NCBI RefSeq assembly: GCF_002807055.1
Contig: NZ_NIXN01000001.1
Location: 806,001 to 870,000, forward strand
DNA: 64,000 nt
Direction: 5' to 3'
Origin: Confluentibacter citreus
Lineage (GTDB): Bacteria; Bacteroidota; Bacteroidia; Flavobacteriales; Flavobacteriaceae
In this document: piece after piece, positions 1 through 8,713 of the stretch
Layout: every line of letters begins with the position of its first letter
How positions within the stretch are numbered: the first letter of the stretch is position 1
The notes under the pieces: generated by a model
Seen by the model: the letters and a program-made list of their open reading frames with translations, nothing else
Database searches by the model: none
Told to the model about the DNA's origin: nothing
Made by a program: the position numbers and the translations under genes

Positions 1-674
1 TCGGTAGTGAAATTCAGTATTTACAAGCGAAATCAAATTACGAATCGCAACAACAAACCGTTAATCAGTTAAAGAGTCAGTTGGCAAAAAACTCTTTAAG
101 AGCTCAGTTTTCTGGAATTGTAGATGATGTGATGATACAACAAGGTAGTGTAGTAGCACCACAATCGCCAGTGATGCGTATGGTGAATTTAGACGATATG
201 TATATTGAAACCGATGTTCCAGAAAGTTATATAAGGGATGTTGTTGTTGGTAAAAACGTTCAAATTGATTTTCCTGTTTTAGGGAAAACCATACAAGGCA
301 AAATCAGGCAAGCAGGGAATTTTATCAATCCAGCCAATAGAACATTTAGAATTGAAGTGGCTGTTCCTAATGCGGATAAGATGATTAAGCCAAATCTTAC
401 AGCAAAGCTTAAAATAAATGATTACACAAACCCAAAAGCTATTTTAATACCACAAAACATTATTTCTGAAAATGCAGATGGTGAGCAGTATATCTATGTT
501 GTAAAAGACAAAGATGCTAACAATGCTACCGCACAGAGAGTTATTATAGAAACAGGAAAAACACAAGGCGATTTTATAGAAGTAATTAGTGGCATTGAGG
601 ATAATTCAGAAATCATTAAAGAAGGTGCCCGAAGTGTTAAAGATGGCCAAATCGTTAAAATTGCCAATCAATAA
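1..674 (+). CDS. RND efflux periplasmic adaptor subunit, 5' end outside window
   Basis: This is the C-terminal 223 residues of a membrane-fusion (HlyD/AcrA family) protein that links an inner-membrane RND pump to an outer-membrane channel. The frame is open from base 3, so the gene starts upstream; the TTG at 81 is internal. Visible parts are the end of the coiled-coil hairpin (Gln-rich, about residues 1-26), the second lipoyl half-motif (SGIVDDVMIQQGSVV), then a beta-barrel segment and a membrane-proximal domain ending VKDGQIVKIANQ. It lies 9 bp before the pump gene and is surely cotranscribed with it. The substrate cannot be told from the sequence. Confidence 0.9.
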   Translation, partial: GSEIQYLQAKSNYESQQQTVNQLKSQLAKNSLRAQFSGIVDDVMIQQGSVVAPQSPVMRMVNLDDMYIETDVPESYIRDVVVGKNVQIDFPVLGKTIQGKIRQAGNFINPANRTFRIEVAVPNADKMIKPNLTAKLKINDYTNPKAILIPQNIISENADGEQYIYVVKDKDANNATAQRVIIETGKTQGDFIEVISGIEDNSEIIKEGARSVKDGQIVKIANQ

Positions 675-683
675 GAAAACGCC

Positions 684-3600
684 ATGAGTAAACAAAAAAA
701 ACAAGTTGATAAAGAATTTAGCATGTCCTCATGGGCAATTCACAATAAAACCTCTATGTATGTGGTGATGGTGGTTATTTTCTTTTTAGGTGTAACAGCC
801 TATTTTAACATGCCAAGGGAAAATTTTCCTGAAGTACACGAAACAAAAATATACATAAGCTCTCTCTATCCTGGTAATACAGCAGAAGATATTGAGAAAC
901 TAATCACAGATCCTTTAGAGGAAAAGCTAAAAACAGTGAGTAATGTAGTGGAAATTACCTCTACATCGCAAGAAGATTACTCAATGATTGTTGTAGAATT
1001 TGATGAAGGTATTAGCGTTGAACTTGCAAAACAAAAAGTAGAGGATGAAATAAGTACCGAAACATCTAGTGAAGATTGGCCAACATTTAATGGCGCGAAG
1101 ATTGAACCGAATGTGTTCGAATTAAGTCTATCTGAAGAGATGCCCATATTAAACATCAATATATCTGGAGATTATCCTATAGATAAATTGAAGGAGTATG
1201 GAGAGTATCTAGAAGATGAAATTGAAAGTCTTATCGAAATTAAACAAGTTGATATTCGTGGTGCTCAGGAAAAAGAAGTTGAAGTTGCTGTAGATATATA
1301 TAAGATGATGGCATCACAAGTAAGTTTTGATGATGTTATTGGTGCCATTAATAATGGGAACATGACGATGTCTGCCGGGAATCTTATCGCGAGCGGACAG
1401 CGAAGAACCATCAGGATTATTGGGGAAATTGATAAGCCTTCCGACCTTGAAAGCTTTGTTGTGAAGTCTGAAAACGAAAACCCTATTTATTTAACTGATA
1501 TTGCAAAAGTAACCTTTCAGGATAAAGATAAAACGACCTATGCTAGGGAATATGATGCCTCCATAGGTGAAGGTGCACCCGTTGTGATGTTGGATGTTAA
1601 AAAACGTTCGGGTCAAAATGAAGTAGCCGCCGTAGAGCAAATCAGAAAAATTGTTGAAGAAGCCAAAACCAATGTGTTTCCTTCAAACTTAAAAGTGAAT
1701 ATCACTAACGATCAATCCTCTAAAACCTTAGGACAAGTGGACGATTTGGTTAATAATATCATTTTTGGTATTATGTTGGTGGTGGGTGTTTTAATGTTCT
1801 TTTTAGGATTTAAAAATGCGCTTTTTGTTGGGTTTGCCATTCCCATGTCTATGTTCATGTCCATAATGATTTTAAATACGTTAGGATACACGATGAATAC
1901 CATGATTCTTTTCGGATTGATTATGGGACTTGGTATGTTGGTTGATAACGGGATTGTTTTAGTGGAGAACGTATATCGCTTGATGGAAGATGAAGGAATG
2001 AACCGTGTAGATGCCGCTAAAAAAGGGATTGGTGAAATAGCCATGCCTATTATTATTTCAACGGCAACAACGGTTGCAGCATTCGTTCCGCTAGGCTTAT
2101 GGCCCGGACTTATGGGGCAGTTTATGATTTATTTTCCAATTACGCTATCGGTTGTATTGGGTTCTTCCTTAATTGTTGCTATATTTTTCAATTCAGTATT
2201 GGTATCTCAATTGATGACTACGGAGGATAAGGCCATGCCAAAAGACCGTATCATTAAAATAACCTCCATAATTTCAGTTATAGGTATTCTCATTTTAATT
2301 TTTGGAGGCGCTTATAGAGGTTTAGGAGGCGTTATGGTATTTACGGCAATCATGCTTTGGATTTATAGATTGGTCATTAGAAACATGGCGAATAATTTTC
2401 AAGCCAAAACCTTGGTGAGATTAGAGAATGCTTATGAGAAAACGTTGAAAAGCGCTTTAAAAGGTAAACGCCCTTATTTCATATCTATTGGTACATTTTT
2501 GCTCCTTATCATTGCTTTTGTAGCTTTTGGAGTGTCTATGGCAACCCAACGGACCAAAGTGGAGTTTTTCCCCGATAACAAGCCCAATCAAATTATAGTT
2601 TATATTGAGTATCCAGAAGGAACGGACATCAATAAAACCAACGAGATTACCAAAGACATAGAAAACAAAGTTTATAAGGTAATTAATGAAGGCATGTATA
2701 TTGAGGATGGCAAAAACTTCATGGTAGAAAGTGCCGTATCCCAAGTGGGTGAAGGTGCTGGGAATCCGCAAACCGATGGAGGTTCTGCGGCTGAAATGCC
2801 CCATAAAGCAAAAATTACAGCTTCCATGCGTGAGTATAAATATCGCAATGGCGAGGATAGTGAATTAATGCGTCAAAAAGTGCAACAAGCATTAGTGGGG
2901 ATTTATCCGGGCGTATTAATTTCTGTTGAAAAAGATGCGGCAGGACCACCAGCAGGGTCACCAATTAATATTGAATTGCAAGGAGACGATTACTCAGAAT
3001 TAATTGCGAAAGCTGAGCAAATGCGTGACTTTATTAAATCTAAAAACATAGGTGGTATTGATGAATTAAAGATTGATGTTAATAAAGACAAACCAAGTAT
3101 GCAAGTACTGGTTGACAGGAAAAAAGCGGGTGAGCTAGGCGTGAGTAGCGGACAAGTTGGTCAACAACTTAGAAATTCCATTTTTGGCGCGAAAGCTGGT
3201 GTTTATAAAGAAGCCGGTGAAGATTATGATATTTATGTCCGTTTTAATGAAGACAATAGATATAATAAAAGTGCCATTTTCAATCAAAATATTACGTTCA
3301 GGGATATGGCTTCTGGCCAAATTAGGGCCATACCCGTTTCAACTGTAGCGAGTCAAAGCAACAATTCTGGTTATAATGCCATTAAGCATAAACAAGCAAA
3401 ACGTGTAGTAACGTTGTATTCTGCATTGTCTCCAGGCTATACCGATGCGGGTGCCGTGGTACAACAAATTCAAAATGAAATGAAAAATTTTGAAGGTCTG
3501 CCAAGCACTATTAAAGTAGATTATACAGGACAGATTGAAGAACAAAATAAAGAACAAGCCTTTTTAATGAGTGCCTTTTTTAAAGGATTGGCATTGATTT

Positions 3601-4196
3601 TCTTCATTCTTATTTTTCAATTCAATTCGGTTTCAAAACCTGCCATCATTATGTCGGCTGTTTTCTTAAGTCTTATCGGCGTTTTTGGAGGTATTGTAAT
3701 CACTGGATCGCCATTTGTTATCATGATGACTATGATGGGAATTATTTCCTTAGCTGGTATTGTGGTAAATAATGGCGTGGTGCTACTAGATTATGCCCAA
3801 TTATTAATAGATAGAAAAAAGTATGAATTGGGTCTAGACGATGACGAATATCTACAAGCAAGCGATTTATTTGATTGTATCGTCGTTGCAGGTAAAGCGC
3901 GTTTGCGTCCCGTATTGTTAACGGCCATTACAACTATTTTAGGATTAATTCCGTTGGCTATCGGTTTAAACATTAACTTTTTCACACTGTTTAGTGAGTT
4001 CAACCCACATATTTATATTGGTGGTGATAACGTTATTTTCTGGGGGCCTTTGGCATGGACGGTTATTTACGGACTATTTATTGCCACATTCTTAACCCTT
4101 GTTGTTGTGCCTATATTATTTTATTTAGTAACCTTATTTAAAATGTGGTTAAAAAGTAAAACAAGTTCCGCGGAGATTAAAGTTCAAGAAATATAG
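684..4196 (+). CDS. RND (AcrB/HAE1-like) efflux transporter
   Basis: This 1170-residue inner-membrane proton-driven exporter of the AcrB/AcrD/AcrF family has a first transmembrane helix at about residues 24-44, a large periplasmic loop, and a helix bundle at about 350-570. A second periplasmic loop and a last helix bundle (about 960-1150) follow. The TM4 segment GLIMGLGMLVDNGIVLVENV holds the Asp of the proton relay. It is somewhat longer than AcrB (about 1050), with an extra charged stretch near 1060-1075 and a hydrophobic insertion before the final helices. The adaptor gene precedes it by 9 bp and a terminator follows. No outer-membrane factor is downstream, so that partner is probably upstream of the window. 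Drug or solvent export is inferred from the family only. Confidence 0.92.
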   Translation: MSKQKKQVDKEFSMSSWAIHNKTSMYVVMVVIFFLGVTAYFNMPRENFPEVHETKIYISSLYPGNTAEDIEKLITDPLEEKLKTVSNVVEITSTSQEDYSMIVVEFDEGISVELAKQKVEDEISTETSSEDWPTFNGAKIEPNVFELSLSEEMPILNINISGDYPIDKLKEYGEYLEDEIESLIEIKQVDIRGAQEKEVEVAVDIYKMMASQVSFDDVIGAINNGNMTMSAGNLIASGQRRTIRIIGEIDKPSDLESFVVKSENENPIYLTDIAKVTFQDKDKTTYAREYDASIGEGAPVVMLDVKKRSGQNEVAAVEQIRKIVEEAKTNVFPSNLKVNITNDQSSKTLGQVDDLVNNIIFGIMLVVGVLMFFLGFKNALFVGFAIPMSMFMSIMILNTLGYTMNTMILFGLIMGLGMLVDNGIVLVENVYRLMEDEGMNRVDAAKKGIGEIAMPIIISTATTVAAFVPLGLWPGLMGQFMIYFPITLSVVLGSSLIVAIFFNSVLVSQLMTTEDKAMPKDRIIKITSIISVIGILILIFGGAYRGLGGVMVFTAIMLWIYRLVIRNMANNFQAKTLVRLENAYEKTLKSALKGKRPYFISIGTFLLLIIAFVAFGVSMATQRTKVEFFPDNKPNQIIVYIEYPEGTDINKTNEITKDIENKVYKVINEGMYIEDGKNFMVESAVSQVGEGAGNPQTDGGSAAEMPHKAKITASMREYKYRNGEDSELMRQKVQQALVGIYPGVLISVEKDAAGPPAGSPINIELQGDDYSELIAKAEQMRDFIKSKNIGGIDELKIDVNKDKPSMQVLVDRKKAGELGVSSGQVGQQLRNSIFGAKAGVYKEAGEDYDIYVRFNEDNRYNKSAIFNQNITFRDMASGQIRAIPVSTVASQSNNSGYNAIKHKQAKRVVTLYSALSPGYTDAGAVVQQIQNEMKNFEGLPSTIKVDYTGQIEEQNKEQAFLMSAFFKGLALIFFILIFQFNSVSKPAIIMSAVFLSLIGVFGGIVITGSPFVIMMTMMGIISLAGIVVNNGVVLLDYAQLLIDRKKYELGLDDDEYLQASDLFDCIVVAGKARLRPVLLTAITTILGLIPLAIGLNINFFTLFSEFNPHIYIGGDNVIFWGPLAWTVIYGLFIATFLTLVVVPILFYLVTLFKMWLKSKTSSAEIKVQEI

Positions 4197-4220
4197 GTAT
4201 ACCTAAATTCGATTGATACT

Positions 4221-4250
4221 AAAACCCTCAAAATTGTTTGAGGGTTTTTA
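4221..4250 (+). terminator. Intrinsic terminator after the RND operon
   Basis: A 12-bp stem (AAAACCCTCAAA with TTTGAGGGTTTT), a 4-base loop and a T run follow the pump stop codon by 25 bp. The stem is A/T-flanked on both sides and could work in either direction. Confidence 0.9.
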
Positions 4251-4272
4251 TTTTATAATCACTTAACTTGCT

Positions 4273-4280
4273 TAAATTTG
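4273..4280 (+). promoter_or_regulatory. -7 box TAAATTTG of aspS
   Basis: Exact match to the Bacteroidota -7 consensus TAnnTTTG, 19 bp before the aspS ATG at 4299. It contains the TTG at 4278, which is in frame with aspS but is promoter rather than start codon. No clear TTTG -33 element is seen. Confidence 0.7.
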
Positions 4281-4298
4281 CACTTCAATTTTCAAACT

Positions 4299-6062
4299 AT
4301 GTACAGAAGTCATCATTGTGGCGAATTAAGAGCTGAAAATATTAACGAAACCGTGACACTTTCAGGGTGGGTTCAAAAATCAAGGGACAAAGGTTTTATT
4401 GTCTGGGTAGATTTGCGCGATCGTTACGGCATTACCCAATTGGTTTTTGATGAAGAACGTACCTCAAAAGAAATGATGCTGAAAGCCCAAAATTTAGGGC
4501 GTGAATTTGTTATTCAAGTAAAAGGAACCGTTATTGAACGTGCTTCCAAAAACCCAAATATCACAACTGGAGACATCGAAATATTGGTTTCAGAATTAAC
4601 TATTTTGAATGAAGCTTTGTTGCCACCGTTTACTATTGAAGACAAAACCGATGGTGGTGAAGAATTACGCATGAAATACCGCTATTTGGATATTCGTCGT
4701 AATCCTGTAAAAAACAGTTTGATTTTTAGGCACAAAGTAGCTCAAGAAGTTCGCAAATATTTATCTAACGAAGGGTTTATTGAAGTGGAAACGCCTTATT
4801 TAATAAAATCTACTCCTGAAGGTGCGCGCGATTTTGTGGTACCAAGTAGAATGAATACAGGGCAATTTTATGCACTGCCACAATCACCACAAACCTTCAA
4901 ACAACTATTGATGGTTGGTGGCATGGATAAATATTTTCAAATCGTTAAATGTTTTAGGGATGAAGATTTACGTGCCGATAGACAACCAGAATTCACACAA
5001 ATAGATTGTGAAATGGCGTTTGTGGAGCAAGAAGATATTTTAAATGTTTTTGAAGGCCTAACTCGCTATTTACTTAAAGAAGTTAATGGTGTTGAGGTTA
5101 AGGAATTTCCAAGAATGTTATACGATGATGCGATGCGTTTATATGGAAATGATAAACCAGATATTCGTTTTGGAATGCAGTTTTGCCCCCTAAGCACCGA
5201 AGAAGGAACCTTCGAACCAAAAGGATTCCCTGTTTTTGATAATTCAGAAATGGTGCTAGCCATAAATGTTGAAAATTGTGCTTCTTATACTCGGAAACAA
5301 TTAGACGAATTAACAGATTGGGTTAAACGTCCTCAAATAGGAGCCAACGGATTGATTTATGTAAGATATAATGAAGATGGCACACTCAAATCTTCAGTAG
5401 ATAAATTCTTTGATGAAGCTGTTTTAAAAACTTGGGCAGAAAAATGCCATTCGAAACCAGGCGATTTAATGTTGATTCTTTCCGGAGAAACCAATAAAAC
5501 CAGAACACAACTTTCCGCCTTGCGCATGGAATTGGCAGAACGTTTAGGCTTACGTAAACCAAACGAGTTTGCACCACTTTGGGTATTGGATTTCCCTTTA
5601 TTGGAATGGGATGAAGAAACCAAACGTTACCATGCGATGCACCATCCGTTCACATCTCCAAAACCAGGACAAATAGAATTATTAAAAACAAATCCTGGGG
5701 ATGTAAAAGCCAATGCCTACGATTTGGTTCTTAACGGAAATGAAATAGGCGGGGGTTCTATTCGTATTCATGATAAAAAAACGCAAGCTTTAATGTTTGA
5801 TTATTTAGGTTTTACACCTGAAGAGGCTAAGTCGCAATTCGGGTTTTTAATGGATGCCTTTCAATATGGTGCGCCACCACACGGCGGTTTAGCTTTTGGG
5901 TTGGATAGGTTGGTGGCTATTTTAGGCGGACAGGAAACCATTCGCGATTTTATTGCATTCCCGAAAAATAATTCGGGGCGTGATGTGATGATTGATGCGC
6001 CGGCACCGCTGGACGATAAGCAATTGGAAGAACTGAGCTTAAAGCTTAATCTAAAAAAATAA
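4299..6062 (+). CDS. aspS: Aspartate--tRNA ligase
   Basis: Class II aminoacyl-tRNA synthetase that charges tRNA-Asp in the cytoplasm. It has 587 residues, the usual length for bacterial AspRS including the GAD insertion. An N-terminal OB-fold anticodon-binding domain ([15 protein letters not shown], residues about 15-110) is followed by motif 2 ([18 protein letters not shown]) and a GAD domain around 280-400. Motif 3 ([16 protein letters not shown]) is near the C-terminus. I chose the ATG at 4299 because flavobacterial AspRS begins MYRSHxCGELR and because the upstream TTG lies in the promoter. It is followed by its own terminator. Confidence 0.96.
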   Translation: MYRSHHCGELRAENINETVTLSGWVQKSRDKGFIVWVDLRDRYGITQLVFDEERTSKEMMLKAQNLGREFVIQVKGTVIERASKNPNITTGDIEILVSELTILNEALLPPFTIEDKTDGGEELRMKYRYLDIRRNPVKNSLIFRHKVAQEVRKYLSNEGFIEVETPYLIKSTPEGARDFVVPSRMNTGQFYALPQSPQTFKQLLMVGGMDKYFQIVKCFRDEDLRADRQPEFTQIDCEMAFVEQEDILNVFEGLTRYLLKEVNGVEVKEFPRMLYDDAMRLYGNDKPDIRFGMQFCPLSTEEGTFEPKGFPVFDNSEMVLAINVENCASYTRKQLDELTDWVKRPQIGANGLIYVRYNEDGTLKSSVDKFFDEAVLKTWAEKCHSKPGDLMLILSGETNKTRTQLSALRMELAERLGLRKPNEFAPLWVLDFPLLEWDEETKRYHAMHHPFTSPKPGQIELLKTNPGDVKANAYDLVLNGNEIGGGSIRIHDKKTQALMFDYLGFTPEEAKSQFGFLMDAFQYGAPPHGGLAFGLDRLVAILGGQETIRDFIAFPKNNSGRDVMIDAPAPLDDKQLEELSLKLNLKK

Positions 6063-6067
6063 AAATC

Positions 6068-6092
6068 AATCCTGCTTCATGCAGGATTTTTT
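6068..6092 (+). terminator. Intrinsic terminator of aspS
   Basis: An 8-bp perfect stem (AATCCTGC/GCAGGATT) with loop TTCAT and a T run lies directly after the aspS stop. Its loop contains an ATG (6079) in frame with the next gene. Confidence 0.88.
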
Positions 6093-6105
6093 ACTAGATT
6101 TAATT

Positions 6106-7893
6106 ATGCCGAAAGAAACCATTTTAAAACACATCCTAATTTGGAGAGCAAAGCACATCTCTCACAGACAGTTTGTATATATTTTAAGTATTGTAGTTGG
6201 TTTTACTTCAGGGGTTGGTGCCGTTATATTAAAAAACTTAACCCACTTTTTTCAGCATATTTTAGAAGGGAATCTGGTAAAATATTACCATCATGCCTTT
6301 TACTTTTTATTTCCCATCCTGGGACTAACCATTGTTTATCTTGTTATGAAATATGTGATAAGAAACAAAGTCAGCCATGGGATTCCATCAACCCTTTATG
6401 CCATTTCCAAACGTAAAGGGATTATGAAGCAACACCAAATGTTTGGTTCTATTTTAACAGCCCCACTTACCGTTGGTTTTGGTGGTTCTGTGGGTCTGGA
6501 AGGACCAACAGTTGCCACGGGAGCAGCTATTGGGTCAAACATTTCTAGAATGTTTCATATGAACCAAACGACTAGAAATTTACTAATAGGTTGCGCCGCT
6601 GCTGGTGCCATGTCTTCTATTTTTAAAGCCCCCATCGCCGCTATTATTTTTGCTATTGAAGTGTTTAGTTTAGATTTAACCATAGCGTCTTTATTACCAT
6701 TATTATTAGCATCACTTTCAGCGATATTGACCTCTTATTTTTTCTTTGGTGATGACATCTTATTGCCATTTAAAATTGAAGATAAGTTCGTCATTCAAGA
6801 TGCGCCTTTTTATATGGTTCTGGGCGTTGCCGCGGCATTTACATCTATTTATTTCGCACAGGTATATGACCGCATTAATAAGTTTTTTGAAAAAATAAAA
6901 TCGCCTATCAAACGACTGCTTCTCGGCGGTGTCCTTTTGGGTATTTTGATATTTTTTATTCCGCCACTTTATGGTGAAGGTTTTGAGGTTATCAATAACT
7001 TAATAGCAGGAAATCCAGAGAAGGCCTTAGAAAACAATTTTTTACAAATGGATTTAACCAATGTATGGATTGTTATTGGTCTGTTAGCTGGATTGGTTTT
7101 CTTTAAAATTATAGCCAGTTGTCTCACGTTTGGAGCAGGAGGTGTGGGAGGTATTTTTGCACCTACACTTTTTATGGGCAGTATTATGGGGAATTGCATG
7201 GCTAAGATTATTAATAATAGTGGTTTTATAAACACACCAATTTCCGAAAGTAATTTTACTTTGGTTGGCATGGCAGGTTTATTGGCGGGCGTTTTACATG
7301 CACCACTAACGGCCATCTTCTTAATTGCAGAGCTTACCAGTGGTTATGAATTGTTTATTCCTTTAATGTTGACAGCTACGATTTCGTTTATTATCACAAA
7401 ATATTTCAGTCCGCATTCTGTTTATAATATGGAGCTTGGCAGAAAAGGAGAACTTATCACACACGATAAAGATCATGCGGTATTATCGTTTATGGATATC
7501 GATAAAGTGATTGAAACCAATTTTGTGAGTATCACATCCAATATGAATTTAGGGGAAATAGTCCATACGGCTGTCATTAAATCCAATAGAAATATATTTC
7601 CCGTCATTGATGCTAAAACAAAACAATTGGTGGGTATTATTCTTTTAGATGATTTAAGACCGATTATGTTTGATCAAGATTTATATACGGAAATCAGAGC
7701 ACATGAAATCATGCAACCCGCTCCAGAAATAATTGATATGGATAAAGATAAAATGACCGATATTATGAAGAAATTCCAAGATAGCAGTGCTTGGAATCTC
7801 CCAGTTGTAAAAGGAGATGTGTATGTTGGTTTCATTTCAAAATCCAAACTATTAACGGCTTACAGAAGACAACTTATTAATTTTACGAATTAA
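6106..7893 (+). CDS. ClC-family chloride channel/antiporter with CBS pair
   Basis: Inner-membrane ClC protein of about 595 residues. The three ion-pathway signatures are visible: a GSGIP-like SHGIPSTLYAIS, then GGSVGLEGPTV with the gating Glu, and GGVGGIFAPTLFMG. About ten or more hydrophobic helices span roughly residues 20-425, followed by two CBS domains (about 450-590) that may sense nucleotides. The ATG at 6106 is preferred because the in-frame ATG at 6079 sits inside the loop of the aspS terminator. The conserved gating Glu fits both H+/Cl- antiporters and channels, so I cannot tell which it is. A small membrane protein gene follows after 3 bp. Confidence 0.9.
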   Translation: MPKETILKHILIWRAKHISHRQFVYILSIVVGFTSGVGAVILKNLTHFFQHILEGNLVKYYHHAFYFLFPILGLTIVYLVMKYVIRNKVSHGIPSTLYAISKRKGIMKQHQMFGSILTAPLTVGFGGSVGLEGPTVATGAAIGSNISRMFHMNQTTRNLLIGCAAAGAMSSIFKAPIAAIIFAIEVFSLDLTIASLLPLLLASLSAILTSYFFFGDDILLPFKIEDKFVIQDAPFYMVLGVAAAFTSIYFAQVYDRINKFFEKIKSPIKRLLLGGVLLGILIFFIPPLYGEGFEVINNLIAGNPEKALENNFLQMDLTNVWIVIGLLAGLVFFKIIASCLTFGAGGVGGIFAPTLFMGSIMGNCMAKIINNSGFINTPISESNFTLVGMAGLLAGVLHAPLTAIFLIAELTSGYELFIPLMLTATISFIITKYFSPHSVYNMELGRKGELITHDKDHAVLSFMDIDKVIETNFVSITSNMNLGEIVHTAVIKSNRNIFPVIDAKTKQLVGIILLDDLRPIMFDQDLYTEIRAHEIMQPAPEIIDMDKDKMTDIMKKFQDSSAWNLPVVKGDVYVGFISKSKLLTAYRRQLINFTN

Positions 7894-7896
7894 AAC

Positions 7897-8130
7897 ATGA
7901 AATACTTTATCATCTTTTTATTTATAGCAACTTTAGGAAGTATCGTTACTGGATTTATTATTGAATCCGAATATTCGCAAAAATTCATTGGTTTTGGTGT
8001 TTTAGGACTGTTTTTTGTAGCTTTTCCAGTATTTGCCTATTACCGTTGGAAAGATAAAGACATTAAGGATTACATGCTCACCAAGGAAAATTTAGATAAA
8101 ATGCGGGAGCGACGGGATAAAGAAAAGTAA
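7897..8130 (+). CDS. Small two-helix membrane protein
   Basis: A 77-residue protein with two hydrophobic segments (about residues 2-21 and 30-48) and a highly charged C-terminal tail (DKDIKDYMLTKENLDKMRE). I do not recognise a characterised family; similar small proteins are common in flavobacteria. It starts 3 bp after the ClC gene, so the two are cotranscribed and it may be an accessory to the channel, which is inference. A stem-loop follows 3 bp after the stop. Confidence 0.75.
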   Translation: MKYFIIFLFIATLGSIVTGFIIESEYSQKFIGFGVLGLFFVAFPVFAYYRWKDKDIKDYMLTKENLDKMRERRDKEK

Positions 8131-8133
8131 TAG

Positions 8134-8161
8134 TAAACAAGCGTTATTATCAGCTTGTTTA
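8134..8161 (+). terminator. Stem-loop after the ClC operon
   Basis: A 9-bp perfect inverted repeat (TAAACAAGC/GCTTGTTTA) with a 10-base loop. It has no long T run, so termination is likely but weaker than at the other sites. Confidence 0.5.
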
Positions 8162-8193
8162 GAATCGCACATCTTACTTCTGTATTGAATGAG

Positions 8194-8214
8194 ACCCTGA
8201 AACAAGTTCAGGGT
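8194..8214. repeat. REP-like palindrome (ACCCTGAA family)
   Basis: Perfect 8-bp arms ACCCTGAA/TTCAGGGT around ACAAG, inside an AT-rich gap between convergent genes. It is GC-richer than its flanks. To my memory this sequence recurs between genes of many Bacteroidota and other bacteria; the copy number here cannot be seen from the window. Confidence 0.65.
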
Positions 8215-8224
8215 GACAAAGAAA

Positions 8225-8674
8225 TTAATTCAAATTTCGCCGTTCAATAAAAAACCGTTTCAAAAGCTCTGACGCTTCGGCTTCCATAATACCCCCTTTA
8301 ATAGTTGTTTTTGGGTGAAGTTTCGTGTTTAAATGAATGCAACCACGTTCCATGTCCCTAGCGCCGTAAACGATATGGGAGATCTGACTCCAATACAAGG
8401 CACCAGCACACATTTGGCAAGGCTCTAAAGTGACATATAACGTGCATTTTTGAAGATATTTACCTCCTAAAAAATTAGCCGCGGCAGTAATGGCTTGCAT
8501 TTCTGCATGCGCTGTGACATCGGTTAAGGTTTCGGTGAGGTTATGGCCTCGGGCAATCACTTTATTATCAATAACAATCACGGCACCTACAGGAACCTCA
8601 CCTTTATTATAAGCAACTTCAGCTTCCTGAAATGCTTTTTTCATAAAATAGATGTCGTCAAAAGGTTCTATCAT
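8225..8674 (-). CDS. tadA: tRNA(adenine34) deaminase TadA-like
   Basis: Zinc-dependent cytidine/deoxycytidylate deaminase-fold enzyme that turns A34 of tRNA-Arg(ACG) into inosine. Its 149 residues match the family. The zinc and catalytic motif is TAHAEMQAI (His ligand and catalytic Glu), with TLEPCQMCAGAL (two Cys ligands) after it and the typical ALYWSQISHIVYGARD. It is divergent to dxs with only 39 bp between start codons. A TATTTTTG box ends 6 bp before its ATG, so the mRNA has almost no leader. A related nucleoside deaminase role (guanine deaminase) is less likely from the motif set. Confidence 0.9.
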   Translation of the reverse strand: MIEPFDDIYFMKKAFQEAEVAYNKGEVPVGAVIVIDNKVIARGHNLTETLTDVTAHAEMQAITAAANFLGGKYLQKCTLYVTLEPCQMCAGALYWSQISHIVYGARDMERGCIHLNTKLHPKTTIKGGIMEAEASELLKRFFIERRNLN

Positions 8675-8679
8675 AATAA

Positions 8680-8687
8680 CAAAAATA
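8680..8687 (-). promoter_or_regulatory. -7 box TATTTTTG of tadA
   Basis: Exact TAnnTTTG on the minus strand. It ends 6 bp before the tadA ATG (8674), so transcription should start within a few bases of the start codon. Confidence 0.65.
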
Positions 8688-8701
8688 CAAATTCATTCTT
8701 G

Positions 8702-8709
8702 TACTTTTG
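8702..8709 (+). promoter_or_regulatory. -7 box TACTTTTG of dxs
   Basis: Exact TAnnTTTG ending 5 bp before the GTG at 8714. With a start site a few bases after the box, the dxs mRNA would begin at or next to its start codon. Confidence 0.65.
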
Positions 8710-8713
8710 CCAA

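Noticed and set aside
4278-4298. TTG start seven codons upstream of aspS
   Set aside because: The TTG is part of the exact -7 box TAAATTTG, so it would not be in the mRNA.
8543-8713. N-terminal extension of dxs reading through tadA
   Set aside because: The frame is open, but it runs antisense through tadA, is not Dxs-like, and lies upstream of the dxs -7 box; conserved sequence begins after the GTG at 8714.
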